A stretch of DNA of 41,755 nt from contig JANYHJ010000055.1 of the NCBI GenBank assembly GCA_025359135.1, positions 1 through 41,755 on the forward strand. Direction: 5' to 3'. Origin of the DNA: Gemmatimonadota bacterium. Its GTDB lineage: Bacteria; Gemmatimonadota; Gemmatimonadetes; Gemmatimonadales; Gemmatimonadaceae. This document shows, one piece after another, positions 24,648 through 33,678 of this stretch. The position numbers and the translations under genes are program-made. The first letter of the stretch is position 1. Each line of letters opens with the position of its first letter. Below the pieces are notes generated by a model. The model saw nothing but the letters and a program-made list of their open reading frames with translations. It did no database searches and was not told where the DNA came from.

Positions 24648-24867
24648 GGCAGCCTCGGGACGTGAAGGAGTGGGCGCGAACGCCCGGGGCCAGTGGAGAT
24701 GCGCGCGAAAATTACTCCCGTGTGTCGGACGGCAACAGCACCCACGAAGAAACCCTTTCACGAAACCGCTTGTCGGAGCAGGCGTAGGGTCACGCATGCC
24801 GATGCTCCGACGGCGGAGCGCGACGTGACCCGTCTCCAGCACCGTCACGATTCCCCCCGCCCCGCCC

Positions 24868-27510
24868 ATGCAACTCCGTCCCATCGCCATCGTCGTGCTG
24901 GCCCTCATTGCGACGCATCCTGCCTCTGCGCAGGAGCTCGCCGCGCGCGCCGCCGCCACATCGCGTCGCGCGATCGCGGGTGCGAGCGAGGCAGCGCCGA
25001 CGCGCGCCGGGGGAGATCCGCTCCCGGTCGTCGGTCCGCGCGACATGCGCGCGATGGCGGTCCGTTCGGCGCAACCGCATCGCATTTCGGCCGACGAGCA
25101 CGCGCCGCTCTGGGAGAACGCGCAGCTGATCGACGGCTTCCGCGTCTTCGATCCGACCGAGGACGGCGCCCCCTCGATGCGCACGACGGCCAAGATCGCG
25201 TACGACGAGCGCAACCTCTACGTCCTCGTCCGCGCCTACGATCCGCATCCCGATTCGATCGTCGCGCTGCTCTCGCGCCGCGACGTGCGCACGGCGTCGG
25301 AGTGGATCAAGATCATGATCGACGCCTATCACGACAAACGGAGCGGCGTCGAGCTCGCCGTGAACCCGGTCGGCGTCAAGCGCGACTACGCCATCTACAA
25401 CGACGGCGACGAGGACGACTCATGGGATGGCATCTGGGATGTCGCCACGCGCGTCGACCGCGAGGGTTGGGTGGCCGAGTTCAAGGTGCCGCTCTCGCAG
25501 CTGCGCTTTGCCAACAAGGCGTCGAACACCTTCGGCATCATGATCTGGCGCGAGATCGCCAGGACGCAGGAGCGGCAGTCGTGGCCGCTGTACCGGCGCA
25601 CCAAGTCGGGCCTCTCGTCGCAGTTCGGTGAGGTCACGGGCATCGACGGCCTCGACACGCCGCGGCGTCTCGAGATCATTCCCTACAGCGTCTCCAAGAA
25701 CTTCCAGCAGGAGCGCGACCTCGCGACGAGCACGCGCTTCGATCGGGTCACCACGCAGACGCTCGGCGCCGACATCAAGGTCGGGCTCTCGAGCAACCTC
25801 ACGCTCGACGCGACGATCAATCCGGACTTCGGGCAGGTCGAGGCCGATCCGGCTGCGCTCAATCTCTCGGCCTTCGAGCTGTTCTTCCAGGAACGGCGCC
25901 CCTTCTTCACCGAGGGCGCGGGGATCTTCAATTCGTTCAACATCAACTGCAACAACGGCTCCTGCAGCGGCCTGCTGTATTCACGCCGCATCGGGCGCAG
26001 TCCGCAGCTCACGGGCTACTATGGCGACGCCACGACGCCGCAGTTCACGCCGATCACCGCGGCGGCCAAGCTCACCGGACGGTTGCCCAACGGCCTCTCG
26101 ATCGGCGTGCTCGACGCAGTCACGGAGAAGGTGGCGGCGCCCGGTGGGCAGACGCTCGAGCCGGGGGCCAACTACTTCGTCACGCGCCTCATGCAGGACC
26201 TGAACGGTGGCTCCTCCGGCGTGGGGCTGATGCTCACCGCGACCAACCGTACGCTCGACGCGTCGAGCGATGCGTACATGCGCCGCGCGGCCTACTCCGG
26301 TGGCATTGATGCCCGCCACCGGTTCCTCGCCAACAACTACGAAGTGCTCGGCTGGATAGTCGGGTCGAGCGTGAGTGGCAGCCCGGGCTCCATCTCGCTG
26401 CTCCAGCAGAACAGCACGCACGGCTACATCCGCCCCGGCTCGGGGCTCGGCTTCGACAGCACGCGCACGAGCCTCGAGGGCAACGCGGGCCAGATCGAGA
26501 TCCGCAAGATCGGCGGCGGCATCACGCGCTTCGACCTGAGCTACCAGCGACTCTCGCCCGGCTTCGAGATCAACGACCTGGGCTTCCTGCCGCGCGTCGA
26601 CCAGCAGGGCGTCTATGGCTGGTTCGGCTTCCAGTTCCAGGAGCCCACCAAGCTCTATCGCCGCTGGTACCTGAACTTCAACGCCTTCCGCCAGTGGAAC
26701 ACCGAGGGCACGGGGACCTTCCAGGGCGGCAACATCAACAGTTTCATGCAGCTGTCGAACTACTGGAGCGCGTTCGCTGGCATCGAGATCGACAACACCT
26801 TCGCGAGCTACGACGATCGCGCGGCGCGCGGCGGGCCGGCGCTGCGCCAGTCGCCACAGGGCAGCACGTGGATGGGCTTCAACGGCGATGACCGCAAGCC
26901 GATCGTGCCGCTCTTCGAGATCGATTGGTGGCAGGGCGACGACGGACACACCCACGGCATCTCGCTCAATCCGGGCATGACCTTCCGCGCCACGAGCCGC
27001 ATGCAGGGCCGCCTCAGCGCGAACTTCACGCGCAACACCAACGACGCGCAGTGGTACAACAACTACGGCACGCCGGGCGCGGACACCACGCACTACAGCT
27101 TCGCGCGCCTCGAGCAGCGCACGGTGGCCCTCACGGCGCGCTTCGACGTGACGATGACACCGACGCTCACGCTGCAGGTCTACGCGCAGCCGTTCATCAC
27201 CACGGGTCACTTCACGAACTGGAAGGAGCTGCGCGACGCGCGCAACGAGGAGTACGCACTCCGGTTCCAGCCCTTCGCTCCGGGCTACGACGCGCTCGCG
27301 GACTTCAACTACAAGCAGTTCCGCTCGAACACCGTGTTGCGCTGGGAATACCGCCCGGGGTCCACGCTCTTCTTCGTCTGGTCGCAGGGGCGCACGCAGT
27401 ACGACATCGACCTGGGCGCCTTCAACGCCCGCAGCGATGCCACCAACCTCTTCAGGACGCAGCCGAACAACACCTTCCTCGTGAAGGCGAGCTACTGGTT
27501 CTCGCTCTAG
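24868..27510 (+). CDS. DUF5916 / CBM9-like secreted outer-membrane-type protein
   Basis: An 880-residue exported protein. A signal peptide (MQLRPIAIVVLALIATHPA, SAQ) is followed by a CBM9-like domain at about residues 70-240 (ENAQLIDGFRVFDPTEDGAPS, AYDERNLYVLVRAYDPHP, GVELAVNPVGVKRDYAIYND and GWVAEFKVPLSQLRF). The rest is DUF5916, with many alternating beta strands and the diagnostic NPDFGQVEADPAALNLSAFE and FFQERRPFFTEGAGIF; it closes with a terminal aromatic (KASYWFSL), as in outer-membrane barrels. The function is unproven: carbohydrate or membrane-surface binding is likely. It is divergent from mgtE and followed by a strong hairpin. Confidence 0.87.
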   Translation: MQLRPIAIVVLALIATHPASAQELAARAAATSRRAIAGASEAAPTRAGGDPLPVVGPRDMRAMAVRSAQPHRISADEHAPLWENAQLIDGFRVFDPTEDGAPSMRTTAKIAYDERNLYVLVRAYDPHPDSIVALLSRRDVRTASEWIKIMIDAYHDKRSGVELAVNPVGVKRDYAIYNDGDEDDSWDGIWDVATRVDREGWVAEFKVPLSQLRFANKASNTFGIMIWREIARTQERQSWPLYRRTKSGLSSQFGEVTGIDGLDTPRRLEIIPYSVSKNFQQERDLATSTRFDRVTTQTLGADIKVGLSSNLTLDATINPDFGQVEADPAALNLSAFELFFQERRPFFTEGAGIFNSFNINCNNGSCSGLLYSRRIGRSPQLTGYYGDATTPQFTPITAAAKLTGRLPNGLSIGVLDAVTEKVAAPGGQTLEPGANYFVTRLMQDLNGGSSGVGLMLTATNRTLDASSDAYMRRAAYSGGIDARHRFLANNYEVLGWIVGSSVSGSPGSISLLQQNSTHGYIRPGSGLGFDSTRTSLEGNAGQIEIRKIGGGITRFDLSYQRLSPGFEINDLGFLPRVDQQGVYGWFGFQFQEPTKLYRRWYLNFNAFRQWNTEGTGTFQGGNINSFMQLSNYWSAFAGIEIDNTFASYDDRAARGGPALRQSPQGSTWMGFNGDDRKPIVPLFEIDWWQGDDGHTHGISLNPGMTFRATSRMQGRLSANFTRNTNDAQWYNNYGTPGADTTHYSFARLEQRTVALTARFDVTMTPTLTLQVYAQPFITTGHFTNWKELRDARNEEYALRFQPFAPGYDALADFNYKQFRSNTVLRWEYRPGSTLFFVWSQGRTQYDIDLGAFNARSDATNLFRTQPNNTFLVKASYWFSL

Positions 27511-27588
27511 GAGAACCGGGTGGGGCGGCGGGATCGGCCGACCAGGGAACCGGCCCCGTCGTTCTCTCACCGCTGCATGCAAACGAAG

Positions 27589-27626
27589 ACGGCGGGACGA
27601 AGCGCATCACGCGCTCGTCCCGCCGT
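27589..27626. terminator. Bidirectional terminator-like hairpin
   Basis: Near-perfect 16-base-pair stem: ACGGCGGGACGAAGCGC (27589-27605) pairs with GCGCTCGTCCCGCCGT (27611-27626), with one bulged A and loop ATCAC. It lies between the converging ends of the DUF5916 gene and the 68-residue gene. No T-tract follows. Confidence 0.65.
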
Positions 27627-27671
27627 TGTGCATGGAGGCGCGCGTGCGGCGCGCCGCGTATCGCGCGCTCG

Positions 27672-27878
27672 TTACTCGATCGAGAGTGACGACGGCAGGC
27701 GATCGATCGCCTCGTCCACATCGTCCAGGTCGAAGCCCGGCAGCACCCCGTAGTAGACGGAGTGATGATCCTCCCAGCCCTCGACCAGCACCGAGCCCAT
27801 GAGGGCCGCGGCCGTGTCCAGATCCGGGAGCAGCAGTTCGTCCTGCCTGAGCACCGCAACGTGGCGCTTCGAGCGCAT
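27672..27878 (-). CDS. Hypothetical 68-residue acidic protein
   Basis: A 68-residue protein with the strongest ribosome binding site I saw in the window (AAGGAGG, eight bases before the ATG at 27878). The sequence (MRSKRHVAVLRQDELLLPDL, then DTAAALMGSVLVEGWEDHHS and VYYGVLPGFDLDDVDEAIDRLPSSLS) has an acidic, regular C-terminus and no membrane helix. It is not a family I recognise. The frame is open far upstream, but the ribosome binding site fixes the start. It has its own transcription unit, with a hairpin at its 3' side. Confidence 0.7.
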   Translation of the reverse strand: MRSKRHVAVLRQDELLLPDLDTAAALMGSVLVEGWEDHHSVYYGVLPGFDLDDVDEAIDRLPSSLSIE

Positions 27879-28124
27879 TGGGAAGGCCTCCTTGCCTTTC
27901 TGGACGACCGACGCCCGCGTGGCGTCAATCGGTCGCTTCGTCACAAGACTAGTATCGCACGGAGCGTGCCGGAGTTTCGCTGCCAATAAGAACGACGGCA
28001 GCCCCCTCACAGTTTCCGTCGCAGGACCACGGGACGCAAGCCTCGGCCCCGCCACGACTTCCGCCCTCCTGCCGGAGCGGCGGCCGCGCGTTGACCGCCC
28101 CCCGCACGTGCACCAAGTTTGGTG

Positions 28125-29012
28125 ATGCGCGTTGCCTTTCTGGGGCTGGGGGCGATTGGCACCCCCATGGCCCGTCATCTCGCCAAACCTCCCTTCCAGC
28201 TCACTGTCTGGAATCGTTCCGCCGAAAAGGCGGAGGCCTTTGCGCGAGCGCACGGGTGTCGCGCCGCCGCCACGCCAGCCGACGCCGCGCGTGACGCCGA
28301 GGTCGTGATCACGTGCCTGCCGAGCTCGCGCGAGGTGGAGCAGGTGGTGACGGCCGCCGATGGCCTGCTCGATGCGATGGCGCCGAACACCGTGCTCGTC
28401 GACTGCACCTCGGGTGACCCGGCCACGTCGCGGCGGCTCGCGACCGTCTTCGCGTCGCGCGGCGTGCACTTCCTCGATGCGCCGGTGAGTGGCGGCACCT
28501 CGGGCGCCGAAGCCGCGACGCTCACGGTCATGGTGGGCGGCGACGCGGCTGACTTCGCACGCGTGCGTGACGTGCTCGACGCCTTCGGCGAGAAGCTCGT
28601 CCACTGCGGGCCCGTGGGTGCGGGACACGCGCTCAAGAGCGTCAACAACGCGCTCCTCGCCATCCACATCTGGAGCACCGCCGAAGGGTTGGCCGCGCTC
28701 AAGAAGGCCGGCGTCGATCCGACGCTCGCGCTCGACGTCATCAACGCCTCGAGCGGGCGCAGCAACGCGAGCATGAACCTCTTTCCACAGCGCGTGCTGA
28801 CGCGCGCCTTTCCGCGGACCTTCCGCCTCGCGCTGCTGGACAAGGACATCGGCATCGCCGCGCAGGTGGCGCGCGACACCGCCACGAGCGCGCCGCTGCT
28901 GCAGATGACCGCCGACCTCTTCCGCGCCGCGCACACGCTGCTGGGCGAGGAAGCGGATCATGTCGAGGCGGTCAAGTGCGTCGAGCGCTGGTCCGCCACG
29001 GAAATTTCCTGA
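28125..29012 (+). CDS. NAD(P)-dependent 3-hydroxyisobutyrate-dehydrogenase-like protein
   Basis: A 295-residue beta-hydroxyacid dehydrogenase. The N-terminal Rossmann motif is VAFLGLGAIGTPMARHLAK (GLGxIGxxMA). FLDAPVSGGTSGAEAATLTVMVGG is the substrate-binding signature, and GAGHALKSVNNALLAI has the catalytic lysine (K in HALKSVNN). The C-terminal helical domain has FRLALLDKDIGIAAQ. Family members act on 3-hydroxyisobutyrate, tartronate semialdehyde or similar; the exact substrate is not clear. An ATG at 28125 or GTG at 28122 is the start; no ribosome binding site is visible. It is followed ten bases later by an aminotransferase-fold gene. Confidence 0.87.
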   Translation: MRVAFLGLGAIGTPMARHLAKPPFQLTVWNRSAEKAEAFARAHGCRAAATPADAARDAEVVITCLPSSREVEQVVTAADGLLDAMAPNTVLVDCTSGDPATSRRLATVFASRGVHFLDAPVSGGTSGAEAATLTVMVGGDAADFARVRDVLDAFGEKLVHCGPVGAGHALKSVNNALLAIHIWSTAEGLAALKKAGVDPTLALDVINASSGRSNASMNLFPQRVLTRAFPRTFRLALLDKDIGIAAQVARDTATSAPLLQMTADLFRAAHTLLGEEADHVEAVKCVERWSATEIS

Positions 29013-29022
29013 GACGAATCCC

Positions 29023-30267
29023 ATGACCGCCACGCTGACCGCGCGCCGCCCGGCGCTGACCACCGAAGGGATCCGCATCCATTTCCCCTCGCTCGAACGC
29101 AGGCACAACGGCCAGCAGGTGGCCTACTTCGACGGACCCGGTGGCACGCAGGTGCCGCGCGTCGTCGTCGATGCGATGAGCGACTACCTGCTCAACCACA
29201 ACTCGAATTCCGGCTGGGCCTATCCGAGCTCGGTGGAAACCGACGCGGCGGTTGCCGCATCGCGGCAGGCGATGGCCGACTTCGTGAATGGTCGCGCGGA
29301 CGAGATCGTCTTCGGGCAGAACATGACGTCGCTCACCTTCCACCTCGCGCGCGGACTCGGCCGTGATTGGGGCAAGGGCGACGTCGTCGTCATCACCGAG
29401 CTCGACCATCACGCCAACCAGGCGCCGTGGCGCGACCTCGAGACCGAGCGTGGCGTGGAAGTGCGCGCGGTGCGCCTCGACGCCGCCACGGGACAGCTCG
29501 ACTGGGACGACCTCGCGCGGAAGCTCACGGGGCGCGTCAAGCTGCTCGCGATCGGCGCGGCGTCGAATGCGCTGGGCACCGTCAACGACGTGCACGCCGC
29601 GTGCGCCATGGCCAAGGCCACCGGTGCGATCACTTTCGTCGACGCCGTGCACTCCGCGCCGCACATCCTGCCGGATGTGGACGCGTACGGCTGCGATTTC
29701 CTCGCCTGCAGCGCGTACAAGTTCTACGGACCGCACATCGGTATCCTCTGGGGACGGCCCGAACTGCTCAACAGCGTGCGCGTGCCCAAGCTGATTCCCG
29801 CGCCCAACGAAGCGCCGGACCGGCTCGAGACGGGGACGCAGAGCTTCGAGTCGATCGTCGGTGCGCACGCGGCGGTGGACTACCTGGCCGGCATCGGCGA
29901 CGGCGCGACGCGGCGCGAGCGCCTCGTGCACGCGTTCGAGGCGATGCACGAGCGGCAGCAGGCGCTCGTCGAACAGATGTGGACCGGACTCTCGGCGCTG
30001 CGCGGCGTGACCACCTTCGGCCCGCTGCCCACCGAGGCGCGCACCAGCACGGTGAGCTTCACCGTGGCGGGGCACACGTCGAAGGACGTCGCGCTCGCGC
30101 TGGCCGAGCAGGCGGTGTTCGTGAGCAACGGCGACTTCTACGCGACGACCGTGATCGAGAAGCTCGGCCATGCCGCCGACGGGATCGTGCGTGCGGGTGC
30201 GGCGTGTTACACGACGCCGGGTGAGGTGGAGCGGTTGATCGCGGGGGTGGCAGCGCTGTCGTCGTGA
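29023..30267 (+). CDS. Cysteine-desulfurase-like class V aminotransferase (VC1184-type)
   Basis: A 414-residue PLP protein of the class V fold. YFDGPGGTQVPRVVVDAMSDYL and VFGQNMTSLTFHLARGLG are N-terminal marks. ITELDHHANQAPW holds the cofactor-stacking His region, and CSAYKFYGPHIGILWG has the PLP lysine, Lys233. The loop where SufS-type desulfurases carry the persulfide Cys reads VSNGDFYA and has no Cys. A Cys at 395 (GAACYTTPGE) lies in the final helix region and is unlikely to replace it. It therefore resembles the VC1184-type desulfurase-like group, whose reaction is not known. It is probably co-transcribed with the dehydrogenase upstream. Confidence 0.82.
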   Translation: MTATLTARRPALTTEGIRIHFPSLERRHNGQQVAYFDGPGGTQVPRVVVDAMSDYLLNHNSNSGWAYPSSVETDAAVAASRQAMADFVNGRADEIVFGQNMTSLTFHLARGLGRDWGKGDVVVITELDHHANQAPWRDLETERGVEVRAVRLDAATGQLDWDDLARKLTGRVKLLAIGAASNALGTVNDVHAACAMAKATGAITFVDAVHSAPHILPDVDAYGCDFLACSAYKFYGPHIGILWGRPELLNSVRVPKLIPAPNEAPDRLETGTQSFESIVGAHAAVDYLAGIGDGATRRERLVHAFEAMHERQQALVEQMWTGLSALRGVTTFGPLPTEARTSTVSFTVAGHTSKDVALALAEQAVFVSNGDFYATTVIEKLGHAADGIVRAGAACYTTPGEVERLIAGVAALSS

Positions 30268-30319
30268 TCCAAGCGCAGGGCGCCGCGCCAGGTAGTCGCG
30301 CTGTCCTCGCCCGTAACGA

Positions 30320-31441
30320 CTACTTGGCCTTGCGTGTGGTCTCTGCGCTCAACGCCGCGAGGAACGGCTCGTACTTGCTCCCGGGACTCCACAGCACCCA
30401 TCCCTCGTAGCCCGCGTCGTACACGGCGCGCAGCTGCTCCTTCACCTCGTTGGCGCCGTACTCGGGCTTGCCCAGCGTGAAGGCCTGGATCCACGGCCTG
30501 ACCGCCGTGCGCCCCGTGATGCCGAGCTTGAGGTTGCGCTCGCGCGCACGCTTGATCGCGCTGTGCACGATCAGGTACGGCTCCGCATTCGGGCGCGCGG
30601 CACCGAACGCGCCGTGCGGGTAGTGGCTCGGGTAGACCATAGGCAGCAGCACGTCGGTGACGGGCGCGAGCGTTTCCCACTGCTGCGCCACTTCGAGCGC
30701 GCCCGGGATCGTCGTCACGAGTCCGAAGATGTCGGCGGTGACGCGCACACCCAGCGCGTTCATCCGTCCCTTCGCCTCCTTGAGGAAGGCGGCGATGACC
30801 TGCGGCTTGGGCGTGTTGTCCGCACCCGGAAAGACCTGCACCGGCAGCGACTTGTACGGCTCGGGAAAGCGGATGTAGTCGAACTGGATCTCGCGAAAGC
30901 CCAGCTTCACGAGTTCCTCGGCCACGCCGATGTTGTACGCCCAGAGTTCCTTGTGATGCGGGTTGACCCACGCGAGTCCCTTGTGATCGCGCCAGATCGA
31001 ACCGTCCTGCTTGCGGATCGTCCACTCCGGATTGACGCGCGCGGTCACCGAGTCCTTGAAGACGACGATGCGCGCGATGGCGAGGATCTTGTGCGCCTTG
31101 AGCGTGTCGAGCAGCGCGCTCAGGTTGCGGATCGTGCCGGAGTTGCCCGCATTGCGCGAGATGCTCGGCGTGCTCGACGCGTAGTTGAGCCCGAACTCGT
31201 CCTTCATGTCGATGACGAGCGCGTTGGCTTCGGTGCGGTCGCACATCGCGATCAGCTGCGCCATGCGCTTGGGCGACTGCGACGCCCAGCGATTGACGTA
31301 GAGGCCGCGCACGATGGGCGTGTCGAGCGTCGCGCCTTTCGAGAGGGCGGCCGCGGCGGTGGGCGACGCCGTTTGTGCCGCGAGCGTGGACGAGACGACG
31401 AACGCGAAGGCGGAGATGAGGGCGAGGCGAGCGCGAGTCAT
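30320..31441 (-). CDS. Secreted putative glycoside hydrolase, DUF4015
   Basis: A 373-residue protein with a signal peptide (MTRARLALISAFAFVVSSTL, AAQ) and a TIM-barrel DUF4015 domain, the putative glycoside hydrolase family related to GH13-type barrels. Marks are VRGLYVNRWASQSPKRMAQLI, ANALVIDMKDEFGLNYAS (acidic pair at a strand end), ILAIARIVVFKD, LGFREIQFDYIRFPEP and ADIFGLVTT. The end has GYEGWVLWSPGSKYEPF. The FDYIRFP motif is highly conserved in this family, with the Asp a likely catalytic residue. The substrate is unknown. Confidence 0.85.
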   Translation of the reverse strand: MTRARLALISAFAFVVSSTLAAQTASPTAAAALSKGATLDTPIVRGLYVNRWASQSPKRMAQLIAMCDRTEANALVIDMKDEFGLNYASSTPSISRNAGNSGTIRNLSALLDTLKAHKILAIARIVVFKDSVTARVNPEWTIRKQDGSIWRDHKGLAWVNPHHKELWAYNIGVAEELVKLGFREIQFDYIRFPEPYKSLPVQVFPGADNTPKPQVIAAFLKEAKGRMNALGVRVTADIFGLVTTIPGALEVAQQWETLAPVTDVLLPMVYPSHYPHGAFGAARPNAEPYLIVHSAIKRARERNLKLGITGRTAVRPWIQAFTLGKPEYGANEVKEQLRAVYDAGYEGWVLWSPGSKYEPFLAALSAETTRKAK

Positions 31442-31523
31442 GACGTGATGAAAAGGTGGCAAAGAGATGGGACGTCGTACGCGTTGCTCTGCACGTGTGC
31501 GCGGGACCACAGTGCAATATCGC

Positions 31524-31529
31524 TATATT
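31524..31529 (+). promoter_or_regulatory. Candidate -10 (TATATT) for a leaderless lipoprotein transcript
   Basis: TATATT ends seven bases before the ATG at 31537, so transcription would begin at or next to the start codon. No convincing -35 is visible 16-18 bases upstream. The AT-rich patch stands out in the GC-rich context. Confidence 0.4.
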
Positions 31530-31536
31530 CCGCTCC

Positions 31537-32895
31537 ATGCGACGCCTCTTCCTCGTGGTGACCAGCATGATGGGCGTCGCCTGCTCGCGCTTGGGCAATT
31601 CGGCGCCGCCGCCGGCCGCGGAATTCCTCGTCACCACCGCCGAGTCCACCTTCTGGGTGCGCGCGGACTCCACCGGCATCAAGCGCCGCGCCGCGCCGCT
31701 CCGGCTCGCGCAGGTCGACGGCCGCTTCGTCGAGCTCTACGTGGCCGACGACGACCACTCCTTCCAGGACGCGATCTTCGTCAGCCAGCGGGTTTACGCC
31801 CGCGACCTGATCTCGGGCGACTCCACGGTCATCTGGCGCGAGTCGCGCGTGCTCAACTCCGCCGTGAGCTGGGGGCAGCTTCACCCGGACGCCGTCCCGC
31901 TCGGCCCCGACGACGAGGAGGAGCAGCGGCCGCTCCGGCGCCACGTGGTCGATGTCGCCCTGCTGGGCGTGCACGACCGCTGGCTCTCGATCCGGACCCA
32001 CGAGGACATCGAGACCCGGCGTGAACCGCTCAAGCACCAGACAGCGCGCGCGGTCATCGACGTCACGAGCGGCGCCCAGACGTCGCTCGGCGAGCTCTTC
32101 GGCGCGGAGCAGGCGCGGCACATCCTCGCCGAGGGTGAGCGGCAGCTCGCCGGTGCGCGCGACTCCGCGGACCGGCTGCCGCGCGCACAGCGCGAAGCCG
32201 CGCGCGATCCCGTGCGGCTGCTCGCGCTCTCGGATCGCCGTTTTGCGCTCGACGTGGCCGATGGCCGCCCGGCCGCGGAGCTGCTGGCCGCGTCCGACCA
32301 GTTCACGGTGCGCGACCCGACGCTCGTGTTGCGCACGGTGCCGGTGAACAGCGCCACCTGGTGGTCGGCGTCCGAACGCGCGCGTCACCCCGACACCACG
32401 CTCAGCCCCGCGAGCGGCGCAGTGCTCTCCCGCTGGCGCCGTGGGCGGTACGAGGTGGTGGCCCGCGCCGACACGGGCAATGGCCCGACGACGCTCGCGC
32501 TCCGCGATTCGCTCGCGCACGAGTATCCGGTGGCGGCTGTCTCGGGTGCGGTCGAGTCGATCACGTGGCTCGATGCCCCGGCGCTGGCCACCGAGTCGCG
32601 CGCGGCGCTCATGCGCGCCTTCAGTGACGCCGCCTACTATTCCGACGAGGTGCGCACGGCCCGCTGGGCTCCGCGCGCCGCACGTCCGACCCTCCGGAGT
32701 CTCCATGCCTGGTACCGACCGCACGCGCCGGCCGTCGAGCGAATCGCAGCACGAAACGTCGCGGCTCATGATGCCGACCGACGCGAACAACCTCGGGCAC
32801 GTCTTCGGCGGGGCGATCCTCTCCATGATCGACTGGGCGGCGGCGATCAGCGCCATGCGCCACGCGCGTGCGACCTGCGTGACGGTCAGCATTGA
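31537..32895 (+). CDS. Hypothetical lipoprotein, 3' end overlapping the next gene
   Basis: A 452-residue ORF starting with a lipoprotein-type signal (MRRLFLVVTSMMGVACS; the Cys at residue 16 follows GVA, a poor match to the lipobox). The body is an unrecognised mixed alpha/beta sequence, including FLVTTAESTFWVRADSTGIK and FVELYVADDDHSFQDAIFV. The first 390 residues read as normal coding. The last 64 residues, from 32705, lie inside the acyl-CoA thioesterase gene in another frame and are Arg/His-rich, so the natural stop may have been lost or a frameshift may lie near 32640-32700. Function is unknown. Confidence 0.6.
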   Translation: MRRLFLVVTSMMGVACSRLGNSAPPPAAEFLVTTAESTFWVRADSTGIKRRAAPLRLAQVDGRFVELYVADDDHSFQDAIFVSQRVYARDLISGDSTVIWRESRVLNSAVSWGQLHPDAVPLGPDDEEEQRPLRRHVVDVALLGVHDRWLSIRTHEDIETRREPLKHQTARAVIDVTSGAQTSLGELFGAEQARHILAEGERQLAGARDSADRLPRAQREAARDPVRLLALSDRRFALDVADGRPAAELLAASDQFTVRDPTLVLRTVPVNSATWWSASERARHPDTTLSPASGAVLSRWRRGRYEVVARADTGNGPTTLALRDSLAHEYPVAAVSGAVESITWLDAPALATESRAALMRAFSDAAYYSDEVRTARWAPRAARPTLRSLHAWYRPHAPAVERIAARNVAAHDADRREQPRARLRRGDPLHDRLGGGDQRHAPRACDLRDGQH

Positions 32896-33199
32896 CCGCG
32901 TCGACTTCCGCGAGCCGATCCACATCGGGGATCTCGTGATCATGAAGTCGGTGGTGAACTACGCCGGCCGCACGAGCATCGAGGTCGGGGTGCGCGTCGA
33001 GGCGGAGCACCTCACCACCGGCGAGCGCCGCCACACCAACTCGGCCTACGTCACCTTCGTGGCCGTGGACCGGAACGGGCGCCCGATCGAGGTGCCGGAG
33101 CTCGTGCCGGAATCGGACGACGATCGCCGCCGCTTCGCCGCGGCGGAAGCTCGGCGCAAGCGCCGGGTCGCCGAGGAAACGGCGGGGCGACACCCGTGA
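32705..33199 (+). CDS. Acyl-CoA thioesterase, hotdog fold
   Basis: A 164-residue hotdog-fold thioesterase of the YciA/BACH type, which hydrolyses acyl-CoA. SRLMMPTDANNLGHVFGGAILSMIDWAAAISAMRHA contains the catalytic N-x-x-G-x-x-x-G-G-x-x-x-x-x-x-D pattern, with the Asp in MIDWAA. VTVSIDRVDFREPIHIGDLVIMKSVVNYAGRTSIEVGV is the second signature. The C-terminal tail (DDRRRFAAAEARRKRR) is charged. The ATG at 32705 lies inside the lipoprotein frame; the domain must begin by about 32765 in any case. The stop overlaps the next gene's GTG. Confidence 0.9.
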   Translation: MPGTDRTRRPSSESQHETSRLMMPTDANNLGHVFGGAILSMIDWAAAISAMRHARATCVTVSIDRVDFREPIHIGDLVIMKSVVNYAGRTSIEVGVRVEAEHLTTGERRHTNSAYVTFVAVDRNGRPIEVPELVPESDDDRRRFAAAEARRKRRVAEETAGRHP

Positions 33200-33246
33200 T
33201 GCGCGCGCGCTTGACGCTTGGGGGTTGGCAGGGCGAGCGTTCGGGA

Positions 33247-33678
33247 ATGGACACCGGGACGCTCTTCAGCGTGGAGCAGGCCAACCGGATGCTGCCGTAC
33301 GTGGAGCGCATCGTGCGTGACATCGTGGGTGGCTACGCGGAGTGGCGGCGTCTCGTGGGCGAGTTCGAGATTGCCACCGCGGGTGCGCGAGCCGGTGCGC
33401 CCGACCCTCAGGCCGACCAGTTGCAGAGGGACGCGCAGCGCCTTGCCGCAGACATCGAGGCGTGCCAGGACGAACTCCTGGCGCTCGGCCTCGACTTCAA
33501 GGGCTACGAGCAGGGGCTCGTGGACTTTCCCGCGGAACGCGATGGGCGGCCAGTGTTCCTCTGCTGGCAACTGGGCGAGCGCGCGGTGCTGCACTGGCAC
33601 GATCGCGATGCGGGGTTCGCCGGCCGGCGCCCGCTCGCCAACGAAACGTTCGCCGACACTTCAAGGAATCCCACGTGA
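33247..33678 (+). CDS. DUF2203-domain protein
   Basis: A 143-residue protein with the DUF2203 pattern: TLFSVEQANRMLPYVERIVRDIV at the N-terminus, a charged helical middle, then LALGLDFKGYEQGLVDFPAERDGRPVFLCWQLGERAVLHWHDRDAGFAGRRPL. The family's role is unknown. The ATG at 33247 starts directly before the domain. An upstream GTG at 33196 overlaps the thioesterase stop (GTGA) and would add 17 residues, so the true start may be either. It is coupled by GTGA to the next small gene. Confidence 0.85.
   Translation: MDTGTLFSVEQANRMLPYVERIVRDIVGGYAEWRRLVGEFEIATAGARAGAPDPQADQLQRDAQRLAADIEACQDELLALGLDFKGYEQGLVDFPAERDGRPVFLCWQLGERAVLHWHDRDAGFAGRRPLANETFADTSRNPT

Noticed and set aside
24648-24867. A possible Mg2+-sensing riboswitch upstream of mgtE.
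   Set aside because: I could not identify an M-box or other conserved structure; a covariance model search would be needed.
27879-29108. Long minus-strand extension upstream of the 68-residue gene.
   Set aside because: It is antisense to the dehydrogenase gene and unlike protein; the AAGGAGG fixes the start at 27878.
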